DNA from: JAJZOM01 sp046703545
Lineage (GTDB): Archaea; Thermoplasmatota; Thermoplasmata; Thermoplasmatales; Thermoplasmataceae
Length of the DNA: 64,000 bases
Assembly: GCA_046703545.1 (NCBI GenBank)
Contig: JBJKSX010000013.1
Span: 1-64,000 of the forward strand
Reading direction: 5' to 3'
Shown here: in pieces, positions 17,041 through 25,501 of the stretch
Position numbering within the stretch: position 1 is the first letter of the stretch
Layout of the letters: every line of letters begins with the position of its first letter
Program-made: the position numbers and the translations under genes
The notes under the pieces: generated by a model
What the model was told of the DNA's origin: nothing
Databases searched by the model: none
Seen by the model: only the letters and a program-made list of their open reading frames with translations

Positions 17041-17556
17041 CTAAAAATCCTGGTTGATGTATTCTATGAATCTCCAGAGGGGCATACCCTCCTCCCATTT
17101 AAGGATGAAATTCCCACTTCTTGTTTCACCCACTTTTGGCAGAATTGAATACACGCCCCTGAGCCTTCCAACAACATCTCCAGGGATGGAGAACACCCTC
17201 CATGGGTCGCCCGCCACGCCCTTCATCCTGTAAGCATAAAGGACGAACAGCCCGGCCCTCTGGCACATATCCCTGAGCCTCAGGGCCTGGTCCTGCATCC
17301 TGCCCGAAGCCTCGGTGAACATGAGCTTGTCCTTGATGGAGGATTTCACCTCCACAATGAAGGAGAAATCATGGCGCATTGCTATCAGGTCGGCCCCGAG
17401 TGAGCCAGCTGACCTGGTGACAAAAAAGGGCTTTTCCCTCATCGACTGGGCAGCAATCATTCCATCCTCCTCAAGCTTCTTCGAATATGTCTTCAGGACC
17501 TTCTCCTCACCTGAGAAAATGTGGATAAGTTCTCTTTCGTAAATAGCACCGTTCAA
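17041..17556 (-). CDS. hjc: Holliday junction resolvase Hjc
   Basis: A structure-specific nuclease that cuts four-way junctions in recombination. The archaeal Hjc motifs are present: YERELI (E7 or E9), TRSAGSLGADLIA (D56) and IVEVKSS (E69, K71), forming a PD-(D/E)XK active site. At 171 residues it is longer than the usual 120-135. An extra stretch of about 20 residues separates the first helix from the RSAGS strand, and there is a longer C-terminus. The start is a TTG at 17556; no strong ribosome site is visible. Confidence 0.87.
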   Translation of the reverse strand: MNGAIYERELIHIFSGEEKVLKTYSKKLEEDGMIAAQSMREKPFFVTRSAGSLGADLIAMRHDFSFIVEVKSSIKDKLMFTEASGRMQDQALRLRDMCQRAGLFVLYAYRMKGVAGDPWRVFSIPGDVVGRLRGVYSILPKVGETRSGNFILKWEEGMPLWRFIEYINQDF

Positions 17557-17628
17557 GAGATCAGCTTAAATTCCCATGCTGTTAAAATAAGTTTGCGGAT
17601 AAGAAATGGCGGTGATGCTGCAAATCAA

Positions 17629-18786
17629 TCAACTGCGGCCCTGCTCAAAAACACCCTTGACCTTTGCTGCAGATCCTTTCGTGACCTTCCCGCCAAGGGC
17701 GGAAACGCTGTCTTCAATCACGTTCAGGGCATTGATGATGTTCGCCGGCTCAACCCAGCCCATGTGGCCGACCCTGAAATACCGGTCCCTGATCTTCTCA
17801 TGGACCCCTGCCCCGAATTCCACTCCCCTTTTCATGGCCTCTCCGATGAAATCGCCCATCTTCACCCCATCAAGGTACACCCCTGACACTGTGTTGCTGC
17901 GCACATTCTCGGCAGCGACCATCTCCAGGCCCATTTCCCTTATGCCTTTCCTGAAGGCGTCCGCACATATCCTGTGCCTCTCATACCTTCTCTCCAGCCC
18001 TTCGTCCTCAATCATCTCAAAACTCTTCTTGAGTGAGAATATTGTACCCACAGGTGGTGTTGCAAAATAGCCTCCCCCTCCGGAGAGAAATGATTTCATT
18101 ATTGGGAGCCAGTTCCTGAGGTCAAGGAAAAATCCTGAAATGGAAGGCTCAGCAAGTCTCCCAATGGCTTTCTCTGAGGCCACAAGTAGGCCAGCTCCAG
18201 TGTGTGCGCCAAGAGCCTTCTGGCTCGCAGTAAGGCATACGTCTATATTCCATTCGCCTGCCTTCATCCTTTCACCGCCAATGCTGGCCACCCCGTCCAC
18301 AATAATCAGGTCCACATACGGCCTCACTGCTGCTGCCATTTCCTTGAGATGTACCTTTGCGCCTGTGCTCGTCTCCACATGGGTCAACGCCACTGCATCA
18401 AACCCGCCCTCCTGGACCTCGGCCTTCACCTGGCTTGCAGGAACCGTTTCCCCTGGGTTTGCCCTCAGTATCCTGAACTCGACCGGGTACCTTGAAAGAA
18501 TCTTCTCCCAGCGGTCGCCGAAGACCCCGTTGCTAACTATCAGGACCCTGCTTCCCTTTCTCAGGAAAGAAACTGTGCTTTCCATTGCAACTGTCCCTCC
18601 GCCCGGAAGGATGAATGGCGTGTAAGAACCATCTGCACCTGTAACATTCCTGAACTGCTCAAGGCCGTACTTGAACGCACTGTTGAATTCGGGTGACGCG
18701 AATCCAATATTTGGCACAGTTGCAGATGAGAGAACATTGAAGTTGCCCACTGAGGGGCCCACATGCATCAACAGACGGGAGGGCAT
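17629..18786 (-). CDS. Class V aminotransferase (serine/alanine-glyoxylate type)
   Basis: A PLP enzyme of the alanine-glyoxylate / serine-pyruvate aminotransferase group. From the 18786 start, the opening RLLMHVGPS, the phosphate-binding GGGTVAMES, the cofactor Asp in IIVDGVASIGG (D164) and the Schiff-base lysine in TASQKALG (K190) are all in place. The frame continues five codons up to 18801, but an AT-rich element (18807-18821) lies 28 bases before the 18786 ATG, so I prefer the shorter form (385 residues). Possible roles are glycine/serine interconversion or photorespiration-like glyoxylate removal; the substrate is not certain. It is divergent from the acyl-CoA synthetase. Confidence 0.85.
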   Translation of the reverse strand: MPSRLLMHVGPSVGNFNVLSSATVPNIGFASPEFNSAFKYGLEQFRNVTGADGSYTPFILPGGGTVAMESTVSFLRKGSRVLIVSNGVFGDRWEKILSRYPVEFRILRANPGETVPASQVKAEVQEGGFDAVALTHVETSTGAKVHLKEMAAAVRPYVDLIIVDGVASIGGERMKAGEWNIDVCLTASQKALGAHTGAGLLVASEKAIGRLAEPSISGFFLDLRNWLPIMKSFLSGGGGYFATPPVGTIFSLKKSFEMIEDEGLERRYERHRICADAFRKGIREMGLEMVAAENVRSNTVSGVYLDGVKMGDFIGEAMKRGVEFGAGVHEKIRDRYFRVGHMGWVEPANIINALNVIEDSVSALGGKVTKGSAAKVKGVFEQGRS

Positions 18787-18866
18787 ACGATGCAATGCCA
18801 TAGGAGCTTAAAAAAAATTATGATTCTGGGGCAACCTTATTCTTAGATCACCATTATGGTATATTG

Positions 18867-20738
18867 ATGCCGGAATTCGTTTATAAACCCCCGAATCCAG
18901 AGAAAACCAACCTTATGAAACTAGCAGCTGCACACGGAATTGGCAAGATAGAGGACCTTTATGACAGGGCAGATCGGGACCCGGAATGGTTCTGGCCCGC
19001 TGTGATAAGGGACTGTGATATCCAGTTCAAGGGAGAATACAATAGGGTCAGGTCCCCGGAGAAAGGGGTTCCCTGGACAACCTGGTTCACCGGCGGAAAG
19101 ATCAATGCCACATACAACTGCGTGGAAAAGTACAGGGATTCCGATTTTCCTGCGGTGAAGTATGAAAGGGAGAATGGCCAGAACGGGTCCATCAGTTTCA
19201 GGGAACTTGACCTTAAGACAGGGAAACTTGCAGGCTCTCTTCTGAAATTGGGCGTGAAGAAAGGGGACCGTGTTGGAATATACATGCCTCCAAATCCGGA
19301 GAGCATAATCGCCCTCTATTCCATAATGAGAATTGGCGCCGTTGCGGTGCCCATCTTTTCGGGATATGGACTGGATGCGGTCAAGACGAGGATTGAGGAT
19401 GCTGGCGTGAGCGTCCTGTTTTCACTGTCATATTATGAGAGGAAGGGGAAGAGGATTGACGTCAGGAAGGTCCTCGACCATCTTGAGAACGTGAGCCTTG
19501 TGCTCATAAGCCCCCAGAAGGAAGGGGAACACGACATATACGGGCTGATTGAAAAGGGGGATTACGTTGAGTCTGCGGATACGGGCTCAGAGGACCCAGC
19601 CATCATGCTCTACACATCGGGCACCACGGGAAAGCCAAAGGGAACCGTCCATGTCCATGGAGGCAGCTTCATCAACATTGTGAAGGAGGTACGGTACTAC
19701 ATGGACATGACCAGGAATGACACACTTTACTGGATATCTGACCTTGGCTGGATGATGGGGCCATGGTCGATCATAGGGGCCAATGCACTGGGAGGTTCCA
19801 TCTTTGTGTACGATGGTGCTGTGGATTTCCCGGATAGCAACAGGCTCTGGAAACTCATAGAGGAGCATGGGGTGTCCCTCCTGGGACTCTCTCCAACGCT
19901 TGTCAGGACACTGAAGTCGAAGAGAATAAGGAAGCCTTTCCAGGGAATAAGGCTCTTCGGATCTACTGGAGAGCCCTGGGACGAGGAGTCATGGATGTGG
20001 CTGTTCGAGAAACTTGGCAGCAGCAGGGTCCCCATTGCCAATATTTCAGGAGGGACTGATATCATCGGCTGCTTCCTTGCATCCACGGCCGCAATACCAC
20101 TGATGCCCCGTTGCCTCTACAGGGGCCTTGGGATGAATGTTTCTGTTCTCGATGAGGATGGCGGCAAGGTTTACGACAAGGTTGGATATCTTGTGTCGAC
20201 CACACATTGCCCTTCCATGACCAGGGGAATCTGGAAACAGCCCGAGAAATATATCGACACATACTGGTCCAAATTCGAGGGAAACTGGGTCCAGGGCGAC
20301 TGGGCCATGATGGACAGGAATGGTTACTTCTTCCTCTTCGGCAGGTCCGATGATGTGCTCAAGGTCGCGGGGAAGAGGCTTGGACCCAATGAGGTCGAGA
20401 ACCTCGTGATGCTTGCTGAAGGCGTCACTGAATCTGCCGTTTCCGGTGTGCCTGACCCAATCAAGGGAGACGCAGTGGCGGTATTCTACACAGGAAGCAA
20501 TGACGACAGGACAAGAAACAGGATAAAGGAGGAGGTTGTGGGAGGGCTGGGAAAGTCATTCGCCCCAAAATACGTAATATGGGTGCCCCAGCTTCCTAAG
20601 ACCAGGAATGGCAAGATAATGAGAAGAGTTGTCAGGAAAGCATTCCTTGGTGAGGACCCGGGTGACCTCAGCAACATGGAAGACACCTCTGTGATCGACT
20701 ATCTCAAGGAAGTCGGGCTGCTTTACATCAAGGGGTGA
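18867..20738 (+). CDS. AMP-forming acyl-CoA synthetase (acetyl/propionyl-CoA synthetase-like)
   Basis: A 623-residue adenylating enzyme that activates a short carboxylate to acyl-CoA. It has the N-terminal ACS extension (WFTGGKINATYNCV), the P-loop LYTSGTTGKPKGTVH, the SDLGWMMGPW and STGEPWDEESW regions, the QGDWAMMD and GRSDDVLKVAGKRLG hinge, and the catalytic lysine in KTRNGKIMRR. It differs from the canonical Acs at 26213, with about 27 fewer residues, so it may prefer a longer or branched acid. A TTG at 18864 also starts the frame. The MBL-fold gene begins four bases after its stop, so they form an operon. Confidence 0.87.
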   Translation: MPEFVYKPPNPEKTNLMKLAAAHGIGKIEDLYDRADRDPEWFWPAVIRDCDIQFKGEYNRVRSPEKGVPWTTWFTGGKINATYNCVEKYRDSDFPAVKYERENGQNGSISFRELDLKTGKLAGSLLKLGVKKGDRVGIYMPPNPESIIALYSIMRIGAVAVPIFSGYGLDAVKTRIEDAGVSVLFSLSYYERKGKRIDVRKVLDHLENVSLVLISPQKEGEHDIYGLIEKGDYVESADTGSEDPAIMLYTSGTTGKPKGTVHVHGGSFINIVKEVRYYMDMTRNDTLYWISDLGWMMGPWSIIGANALGGSIFVYDGAVDFPDSNRLWKLIEEHGVSLLGLSPTLVRTLKSKRIRKPFQGIRLFGSTGEPWDEESWMWLFEKLGSSRVPIANISGGTDIIGCFLASTAAIPLMPRCLYRGLGMNVSVLDEDGGKVYDKVGYLVSTTHCPSMTRGIWKQPEKYIDTYWSKFEGNWVQGDWAMMDRNGYFFLFGRSDDVLKVAGKRLGPNEVENLVMLAEGVTESAVSGVPDPIKGDAVAVFYTGSNDDRTRNRIKEEVVGGLGKSFAPKYVIWVPQLPKTRNGKIMRRVVRKAFLGEDPGDLSNMEDTSVIDYLKEVGLLYIKG

Positions 20739-20742
20739 ATAG

Positions 20743-21567
20743 TTGAGGTTTGGTGATTCTGAGGTCAGGCTGCTTTCGGATGGTTCATTCACGCTGGATC
20801 CCGGTGCAGCATTCGGCATAGTGCCCATTCCCTTCTGGTCCAAGAAGTTCAAGCAAACCGGGGCGGGCAGGGTCAGGCTTGCGGTCCGCATACCACACAT
20901 AGTTCAGAAGGACTTTCAGGTGCTCATAGACTCCGGAATTGGTGGAAACCCAGACCCGAAGTATGTGAAGATTTTCGAGATGGAAAAGACGGAAGACCTG
21001 GTTGATCAGGTGATGGAATTCGGTTCGCCCTCTGACATAGACATGATCATACATTCGCATCTCCATTTTGACCACTTCGGGCACAGCCTTGACAGGGAAG
21101 ACAGCCGCTTCACTTTCAGAAATGCCTCCCTGGTTGCCCAGAAGGAGGAGTTCAGATCCTACAGGAGGCCTGTTGACTTCACCAGGGTGAATTACGGCAA
21201 GACCAACACTGGCCTGCTGTCCAGGTCAAGGAAACTGCAGATCGAAGGCTCCAGAAAACTGAAGGGCGGGCTTGAAGTCATACACACAGGAGGGCATACA
21301 GCGGGACACCAGGTCATAATCTACCAGAACGGCGGGAGAGAGATGATCTACTTCGGGGACCTCATACCCACTGCTTTCCATCTGCACCCCACCTATGTAA
21401 CCGCCATAGACACACATCCGCTTAAGTCAGTGGAAATGAAGAAAAAACTGATTGAACGGGCCATAAGGAAGGGTTCCGTGTGCGTATTCAACCATGACAT
21501 GGAGACCCCCGCTGCAGTGTTGAGCGGAACTGTTGGTGATGTTAAGGTCGAGCCGGTGGAACTATGA
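20743..21567 (+). CDS. Metallo-beta-lactamase-fold hydrolase
   Basis: A 274-residue zinc hydrolase. The HSHLHFDHFGH stretch (about 105-115) is the HxHxDH metal motif, followed by HTGGHTAGHQ, YFGDLIPTA (bridging Asp) and a final VFNHDME histidine. This pattern matches the lactonase/AttM-like branch. It starts with TTG at 20743, and GGGGTGA just upstream in the end of the synthetase gene serves as ribosome site. The tight pairing with an acyl-CoA synthetase suggests that it hydrolyses a related ester, lactone or thioester, but this is an inference. Confidence 0.82.
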   Translation: MRFGDSEVRLLSDGSFTLDPGAAFGIVPIPFWSKKFKQTGAGRVRLAVRIPHIVQKDFQVLIDSGIGGNPDPKYVKIFEMEKTEDLVDQVMEFGSPSDIDMIIHSHLHFDHFGHSLDREDSRFTFRNASLVAQKEEFRSYRRPVDFTRVNYGKTNTGLLSRSRKLQIEGSRKLKGGLEVIHTGGHTAGHQVIIYQNGGREMIYFGDLIPTAFHLHPTYVTAIDTHPLKSVEMKKKLIERAIRKGSVCVFNHDMETPAAVLSGTVGDVKVEPVEL

Positions 21568-22536
21568 ACGAACCGTGAATTCCTGATGGGCCCCCAGTAT
21601 CAGGTCCATTGCAAGCTCAGCTATGTCTGTTGAATAGAGGGCGATCCTCAGCACCTCTTCTGATATTGATGAGACAGTGCTTGACTCCTTTTCCTCCCCT
21701 ATGAGGTCATGCTTCATGGAAATGAACTCGGGCTTTCTCGAGATGATGGCGTTCAGCGGCTCAAACCGCCTGGCATAGTACGCTTCCACTGCCTCGTTGT
21801 AGAGCTTGCTCGCCTCGGTCAGGAAATTTGAGATGGCCTGTGCTGATTTTTCCGTGTTGTCGCTTGCACTCAGCCATTGCTTGCAGATATTGACCGCATG
21901 ATCAGCTATCCTCTCAAGAATCCTGGAAAATATGAGGTAGAATATGCTGTTCTCGCTCTCTGCTTTCCTCTTGTTCACAACCCTGTAAACATAGAGTTCG
22001 TACCGGTCAACCTCATCATCCCTGCTGATAACGCTTTCCAGAAGTTTCGTGTCACTTTCGCCGATTCCCTTGATCACGTCAAGAATCATTGTCTCCACAT
22101 TCAGGCTCATGCGCCTCACCGCATTTGACATTGGAAAAGATGCTGGCTCCAGGACATTCTGGAGAACGATGGTCCTGGATGATTCCTCAAATATCTCAAC
22201 CCCCATCACAAGCCGTGAAAAATTCTTCACCGTCTCCCGGAGCTGGTGGTCTATATACTGGGAACTCTTGATAACAAGTGAGTCGAAATCAGATATATAG
22301 GCGGAGGTGAGAACTCTCTGAAAGTTTTGGAGGTCAACCTTTGACTCGATGTTTATCTGCTTGACAAGTTCGGTCTTTTCCCTGTCCCCCTGGGAAAGGA
22401 CAAGGTTGCCGTTTGAATCGTCAATTGTAAGCTCGCTCCCCTTTTCGAGCCTGTTCTCCCTGATCCACTTGGAAGGGAGGGAAATAATATACGTAGAACC
22501 GCCAGTAAGCTGGATTCTCCTTGTGTATGAACTCAT
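21562..22536 (-). CDS. AbrB-PhoU phosphate-type regulator
   Basis: A 324-residue protein with two parts. Residues 1-50 form a SpoVT/AbrB-type DNA-binding swapped hairpin (TRRIQLTGGSTYIISLPSKW, RLEKGSELTI). The rest is a PhoU helical bundle with repeated Asp/Glu-rich segments (SRDDEVDRYELYVYRVV, RILERIADHAVNI). Archaeal proteins of this layout are annotated as phosphate-uptake regulators, and the PhoU part binds metals. No pst or pit transport gene is nearby. A perfect 18-base palindrome covers its own promoter (22552-22569), which suggests autoregulation. The 3' end overlaps the MBL gene by six bases. Confidence 0.83.
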   Translation of the reverse strand: MSSYTRRIQLTGGSTYIISLPSKWIRENRLEKGSELTIDDSNGNLVLSQGDREKTELVKQINIESKVDLQNFQRVLTSAYISDFDSLVIKSSQYIDHQLRETVKNFSRLVMGVEIFEESSRTIVLQNVLEPASFPMSNAVRRMSLNVETMILDVIKGIGESDTKLLESVISRDDEVDRYELYVYRVVNKRKAESENSIFYLIFSRILERIADHAVNICKQWLSASDNTEKSAQAISNFLTEASKLYNEAVEAYYARRFEPLNAIISRKPEFISMKHDLIGEEKESSTVSSISEEVLRIALYSTDIAELAMDLILGAHQEFTVRS

Positions 22537-22551
22537 CTATTTAGGATATGC

Positions 22552-22569
22552 ATAATCTATATAGATTAT
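22552..22569 (-). promoter_or_regulatory. Perfect palindrome over the TATA box of the AbrB-PhoU gene
   Basis: ATAATCTATATAGATTAT is identical to its reverse complement and occupies -16 to -33 from the start codon at 22536, where the TATA box should be. A bound dimer here would block TBP, so this is a strong candidate operator. The AbrB domain of the gene itself is the obvious candidate ligand. Confidence 0.6.
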
Positions 22570-22577
22570 CCTATTGT

Positions 22578-22595
22578 CATCTATATATACATAGA
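22578..22595 (-). promoter_or_regulatory. Second inverted repeat upstream of the AbrB-PhoU gene
   Basis: ATCTAT and ATAGAT form an inverted pair with a six-base spacer, eight bases beyond the palindrome at 22552-22569. It shares the ATCTAT half site with it, so it may be a second operator copy. Confidence 0.45.
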
Positions 22596-22623
22596 TAGCA
22601 CAGGGAAACTTTGAAAAAAGGTC

Positions 22624-22809
22624 TCAGAAAAGTTTCTTTCTGATGGAACTGTTGATCTTATCCTTCAGATCATCGTCAATTGGGTCTATGTTGTGTGCAG
22701 ACTTTGCGTGTTCCGCAATTTGAGGAATAAGGTCCACAGCTTCCTTGCCTGATACGGTAAAATCACAATCCATGCCTATATTTATGCACTTGAATTCGTA
22801 CTTTGACAT
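22624..22809 (-). CDS. DUF1059 small protein
   Basis: A 61-residue protein that starts MSKYEFKCINIGMDCDFTVSG and keeps the family's two cysteines (C8, C15) and the HAKSAHNID segment. DUF1059 proteins are small and widespread in archaea and actinobacteria; the function is not known. It lies upstream of the AbrB-PhoU gene on the same strand, with an 87-base promoter gap between them. Confidence 0.85.
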   Translation of the reverse strand: MSKYEFKCINIGMDCDFTVSGKEAVDLIPQIAEHAKSAHNIDPIDDDLKDKINSSIRKKLF

Positions 22810-22892
22810 ATAGCATCTCCAAAATATAGAAATAATGAGAATTTAAATGTTTTTCATGTTGCATTGCATGAACAGGAAAACCACTTCAATGA

Positions 22893-23657
22893 TCACTTGG
22901 GAGGGCCGTTTTCCGGGGGCAACCTCTGCTCCCTGTATCTTCTTGAATTGCCGATGCTCCTGCCAATGAATATTCCGGCAATGAATATGATCTCATAGAG
23001 GAACATGTCGTAAATGACATAGGTGACCACAAGCTGTGAGAACACTCCCAGTTCAGAAGTGTTCAGGGGGCCGGAAATGGGGACCGTCGAAATAGTACCA
23101 TTTTTCTGTGCAGTGAGATTGTATGTGTAGATTCCATCACTTGAAATGCCGCTGAAAGTGTATGTCAGAAGCTGGGAGTTGTTTCCCGCGAATGTGTGTG
23201 ACGTCATGCTGCTGTAGTGTATTGTTGCAACGTTGCCGGAGGGGCCATTGATGTTCAGTTCAAGAGAATTGTAGTCAAATGTCCCATTGGGCACTATCAG
23301 AATAGAGTATGTGTATTGTGAGGAAGAGCCAGAATAAGGGCTTACAGAGGTGTTTGCCGTTGTTCCGTCGCTGAATACTGCGTGGTATGTTGGCTGTGAA
23401 TTGTAGATCGCATGTGTGAGAAGCCCCGTCGAAATTATTGCCACTATCAAGAACACTATGCTTCCTCCCAGAAGCCTCAGCCTAATCCTGTAAAGCTGGG
23501 TGTAGTGAAAGGCAAAGAAAGTGACCACGGGGACGAGGAACATCAGTTCTCCAATGATGTATATTGAACCCAGTGTTACCAGTACTGACAGGAACAAGGC
23601 CAGAAGCGGTGCAGTTATCCTGTTATTCTGAATCAGCCAGTTTTTGTAAGTTGACAA
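22893..23657 (-). CDS. Membrane protein with large extracytoplasmic loop
   Basis: A 254-residue protein with three hydrophobic segments near the N-terminus (about 16-32, 34-50, 58-80), an outside domain of about 110 residues rich in Ser, Thr, Asn and Gly with several N-x-S/T sequons, and a final membrane helix (about 208-230) before a basic tail (RRYREQRLPPENGPPK). I do not recognise the family. It starts with TTG at 23657. The domain composition resembles the beta-sandwich surface proteins elsewhere in the window, but it lacks their GLP-W repeat. Confidence 0.6.
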   Translation of the reverse strand: MSTYKNWLIQNNRITAPLLALFLSVLVTLGSIYIIGELMFLVPVVTFFAFHYTQLYRIRLRLLGGSIVFLIVAIISTGLLTHAIYNSQPTYHAVFSDGTTANTSVSPYSGSSSQYTYSILIVPNGTFDYNSLELNINGPSGNVATIHYSSMTSHTFAGNNSQLLTYTFSGISSDGIYTYNLTAQKNGTISTVPISGPLNTSELGVFSQLVVTYVIYDMFLYEIIFIAGIFIGRSIGNSRRYREQRLPPENGPPK

Positions 23658-23718
23658 TATCTCACCATTAGCGTTTGCCGCAAATAAGGTTACCCATACG
23701 ATGTTTAAAATAAATTTG

Positions 23719-23733
23719 ATTACCCGAAGTAAT
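23719..23733 (+). promoter_or_regulatory. Inverted repeat in the HTH-CBS promoter region
   Basis: ATTAC and GTAAT flank a five-base spacer (CCGAA), 18 bases before the TATA box at 23751. Position and size fit an operator for an XRE-type dimer. Single occurrence, so only a suggestion. Confidence 0.35.
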
Positions 23734-23750
23734 AAAATTCCTCAAAACTT

Positions 23751-23760
23751 TTTATATATT
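23751..23760 (+). promoter_or_regulatory. TATA box of the HTH-CBS gene
   Basis: TTTATATATT is centred 28 bases before the ATG at 23783, the leaderless spacing seen across this window. Confidence 0.6.
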
Positions 23761-23782
23761 CGTAATAAATTGACCCCAGATA

Positions 23783-24361
23783 ATGTTACCATCCATTGAA
23801 GAACTGAGGAAAATGAGGAAAAACCTTGGAATCAGCCAGAAGGAGCTTGCAAAGATCAGCGGAGTGAGCCAGTCCTATATTGCAAGGCTGGAGAAGGGGA
23901 GCATTAACCCAACCTATGACAAGGTAAGGAAAATTTTTGAGTTCCTGAACAAGACAGGCCAGAAGGCCAATTCCATAGACATCACCGCGGAAAAGATCAT
24001 GAGCGAATCTGTGATCACATGCAACCCGACAGATTCAATAATCTCAGCCCTCAACACCATGAGGGAGAACGGATTTTCCCAGCTGCCTGTTGTGACCATG
24101 GATGGGAAGGTCATTGGCAGTGTGTCAGAAACCGACATCAATGATCTGTTGCTCAAGGGTGCAACCCCTGATTCCCTGAGGTCCCTGATAGTCAGGAAAG
24201 TGATGGGAGTTACGCTTCCGCAGCTTGACAAGGGATCGCCAATATCGATGATTTACCCTCTTCTCAAGTTCTCCAATGCTGCATTGATCGTTGATGGTGG
24301 AGAGCTAAAGGGAATTATAACCAAAGCAGATATTCTGAAGGCTGTAGAAGAATATGCTTAA
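23783..24361 (+). CDS. XRE-type transcription regulator with two CBS domains
   Basis: Residues 5-60 form a helix-turn-helix of the XRE family (LRKMRKNLGISQKELAKISG and SQSYIARLEKGSINP). Residues about 70-190 form a CBS pair, each with a typical opening (ITAEKIMSESVITCNPTDS and VRKVMGVTLPQL) and closing strand (VIGSVSETDINDLL, LKGIITKADIL). CBS pairs bind adenosyl nucleotides, so this looks like an energy- or SAM-sensing regulator. Its last eight bases overlap the start of carS, so regulator and lipid enzyme are co-translated. Confidence 0.9.
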   Translation: MLPSIEELRKMRKNLGISQKELAKISGVSQSYIARLEKGSINPTYDKVRKIFEFLNKTGQKANSIDITAEKIMSESVITCNPTDSIISALNTMRENGFSQLPVVTMDGKVIGSVSETDINDLLLKGATPDSLRSLIVRKVMGVTLPQLDKGSPISMIYPLLKFSNAALIVDGGELKGIITKADILKAVEEYA

Positions 24362-24917
24362 CATTCCTCTCCTGGTTGCTGAGGCCTTCGTACTCTTTAT
24401 CCCCGGTTTTGTGGCAAACCCTGCCGCGGTCATTACAGGCGGCCATTACCCCATGGACGGCGGAAAGAATTTCTTTGATGGCAAGAGGATTCTGGGGGAT
24501 GGCAAGACTTGGTCCGGATATTTTGGCGGTTCCCTGCTGGGTGTCCTTGCCGGGCTTATTCTCATGGGAATATTCATGGCCCTTCACGCCACCTCATATT
24601 TTTCTTATGGAAATAGCGTTCCTGGAATTCTGATCACGCTCTTTGCAATGTCATTTGGGTCATTGACGGGGGACATTACAGGTTCGTTCATCAAACGGAG
24701 GATTGGCATAAAAAGGGGAGGAAAGGGATCGCTCCTGGACCAGTGGCCTTTTGCTCTTGTCTCCTTCCTGTTCCTTTTCGTCTTTTCCAGGGGATTCTTC
24801 ATTACATACTACGGCAATATTATTGGCATACTTACCATTCTCATCATAACGCCGCCCCTGCACAGGGTGGTCAACATCATTGGTTACAGGATGAACAAGA
24901 AGGATGTCCCATGGTAG
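24354..24917 (+). CDS. carS: CDP-archaeol synthase
   Basis: This membrane enzyme makes CDP-archaeol from digeranylgeranylglyceryl phosphate and CTP, the branch point of archaeal phospholipid synthesis. The 187 residues have about five hydrophobic segments, with the DUF46/CarS signatures GHYPMDGGKNF, LGDGKTWSG and SFIKRRIGIKRGGKGSLLDQ. The ATG at 24354 overlaps the regulator by eight bases, and the next gene (pth2) overlaps its stop by seven. Confidence 0.93.
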   Translation: MLNIPLLVAEAFVLFIPGFVANPAAVITGGHYPMDGGKNFFDGKRILGDGKTWSGYFGGSLLGVLAGLILMGIFMALHATSYFSYGNSVPGILITLFAMSFGSLTGDITGSFIKRRIGIKRGGKGSLLDQWPFALVSFLFLFVFSRGFFITYYGNIIGILTILIITPPLHRVVNIIGYRMNKKDVPW

Positions 24918-25270
24918 AAAATGTGAAGATGGTCATTGCAGTCCGGAGGGACCTTGACCTTGGAAAGGGGAAGATAGCGGCTCAGGTCGCCCATGCCGCG
25001 GTGAGCTGTGCGCTCAAGGCGGAGAAATATGAAAAGAAGCTTTTTAAGCAGTGGATAAAGGAAGGCCAGAAAAAGGTCGTCATCCGGGTGGAAAACCAGA
25101 AAGCCCTGTTCGAACTCAAAGGGAAGGTCGAGGCGGTGGGCCTTGTGAATGAGGTCATAACTGATGCAGGCCACACCCAGATTGAGCCTGGAACTGTCAC
25201 CTGCCTCGGGATCGGGCCCGTAGAGGAAGATATAATTGAACCCATTACCGGCACATACCCTCTTCTTTAG
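24911..25270 (+). CDS. pth2: Peptidyl-tRNA hydrolase, archaeal type
   Basis: Pth2 frees peptides from prematurely released peptidyl-tRNA. The 119 residues show the family motifs KMVIAVRRDLDLGKGKIAAQ, QVAHAAV, QKKVVIRV and the GTVTCLGIGPVEED end. A longer in-frame reading extends upstream through carS but has no Pth2 similarity, so the ATG at 24911 is the start. It is the last of the regulator-carS-pth2 overlapping trio. Confidence 0.95.
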   Translation: MVENVKMVIAVRRDLDLGKGKIAAQVAHAAVSCALKAEKYEKKLFKQWIKEGQKKVVIRVENQKALFELKGKVEAVGLVNEVITDAGHTQIEPGTVTCLGIGPVEEDIIEPITGTYPLL

Positions 25271-25415
25271 TTATGAACTCCCAATAATGGCAGATATGCT
25301 GTTAGCCGACACTGGAGCGGAAATTTCCAATCTTGCCCTTCCGCCTTCGTTTCCACGGAATGTAACCCTTCTGTAGAATTTTAATTTGTAAAACTGCTTT
25401 ACTGAAGTAAGCGTT

Positions 25416-25459
25416 CGTTATATCAAACAATATGTTTTCTTAGAAAATATTATATAACG
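25416..25459 (+). promoter_or_regulatory. Nested inverted repeats in the acetate carrier promoter
   Basis: CGTTATAT (25416-25423) pairs with ATATAACG (25452-25459). Inside it, TTTTC and GAAAA (25435-25447) form a second pair with a three-base centre. The right arm overlaps the probable TATA box ATTATATAAC (25449-25458), so a bound repressor could block TBP. Confidence 0.45.
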
Positions 25460-25501
25460 TTCAGGTTAATTACTGCTAATGACGAAAAACGGAATAAAAA
25501 T

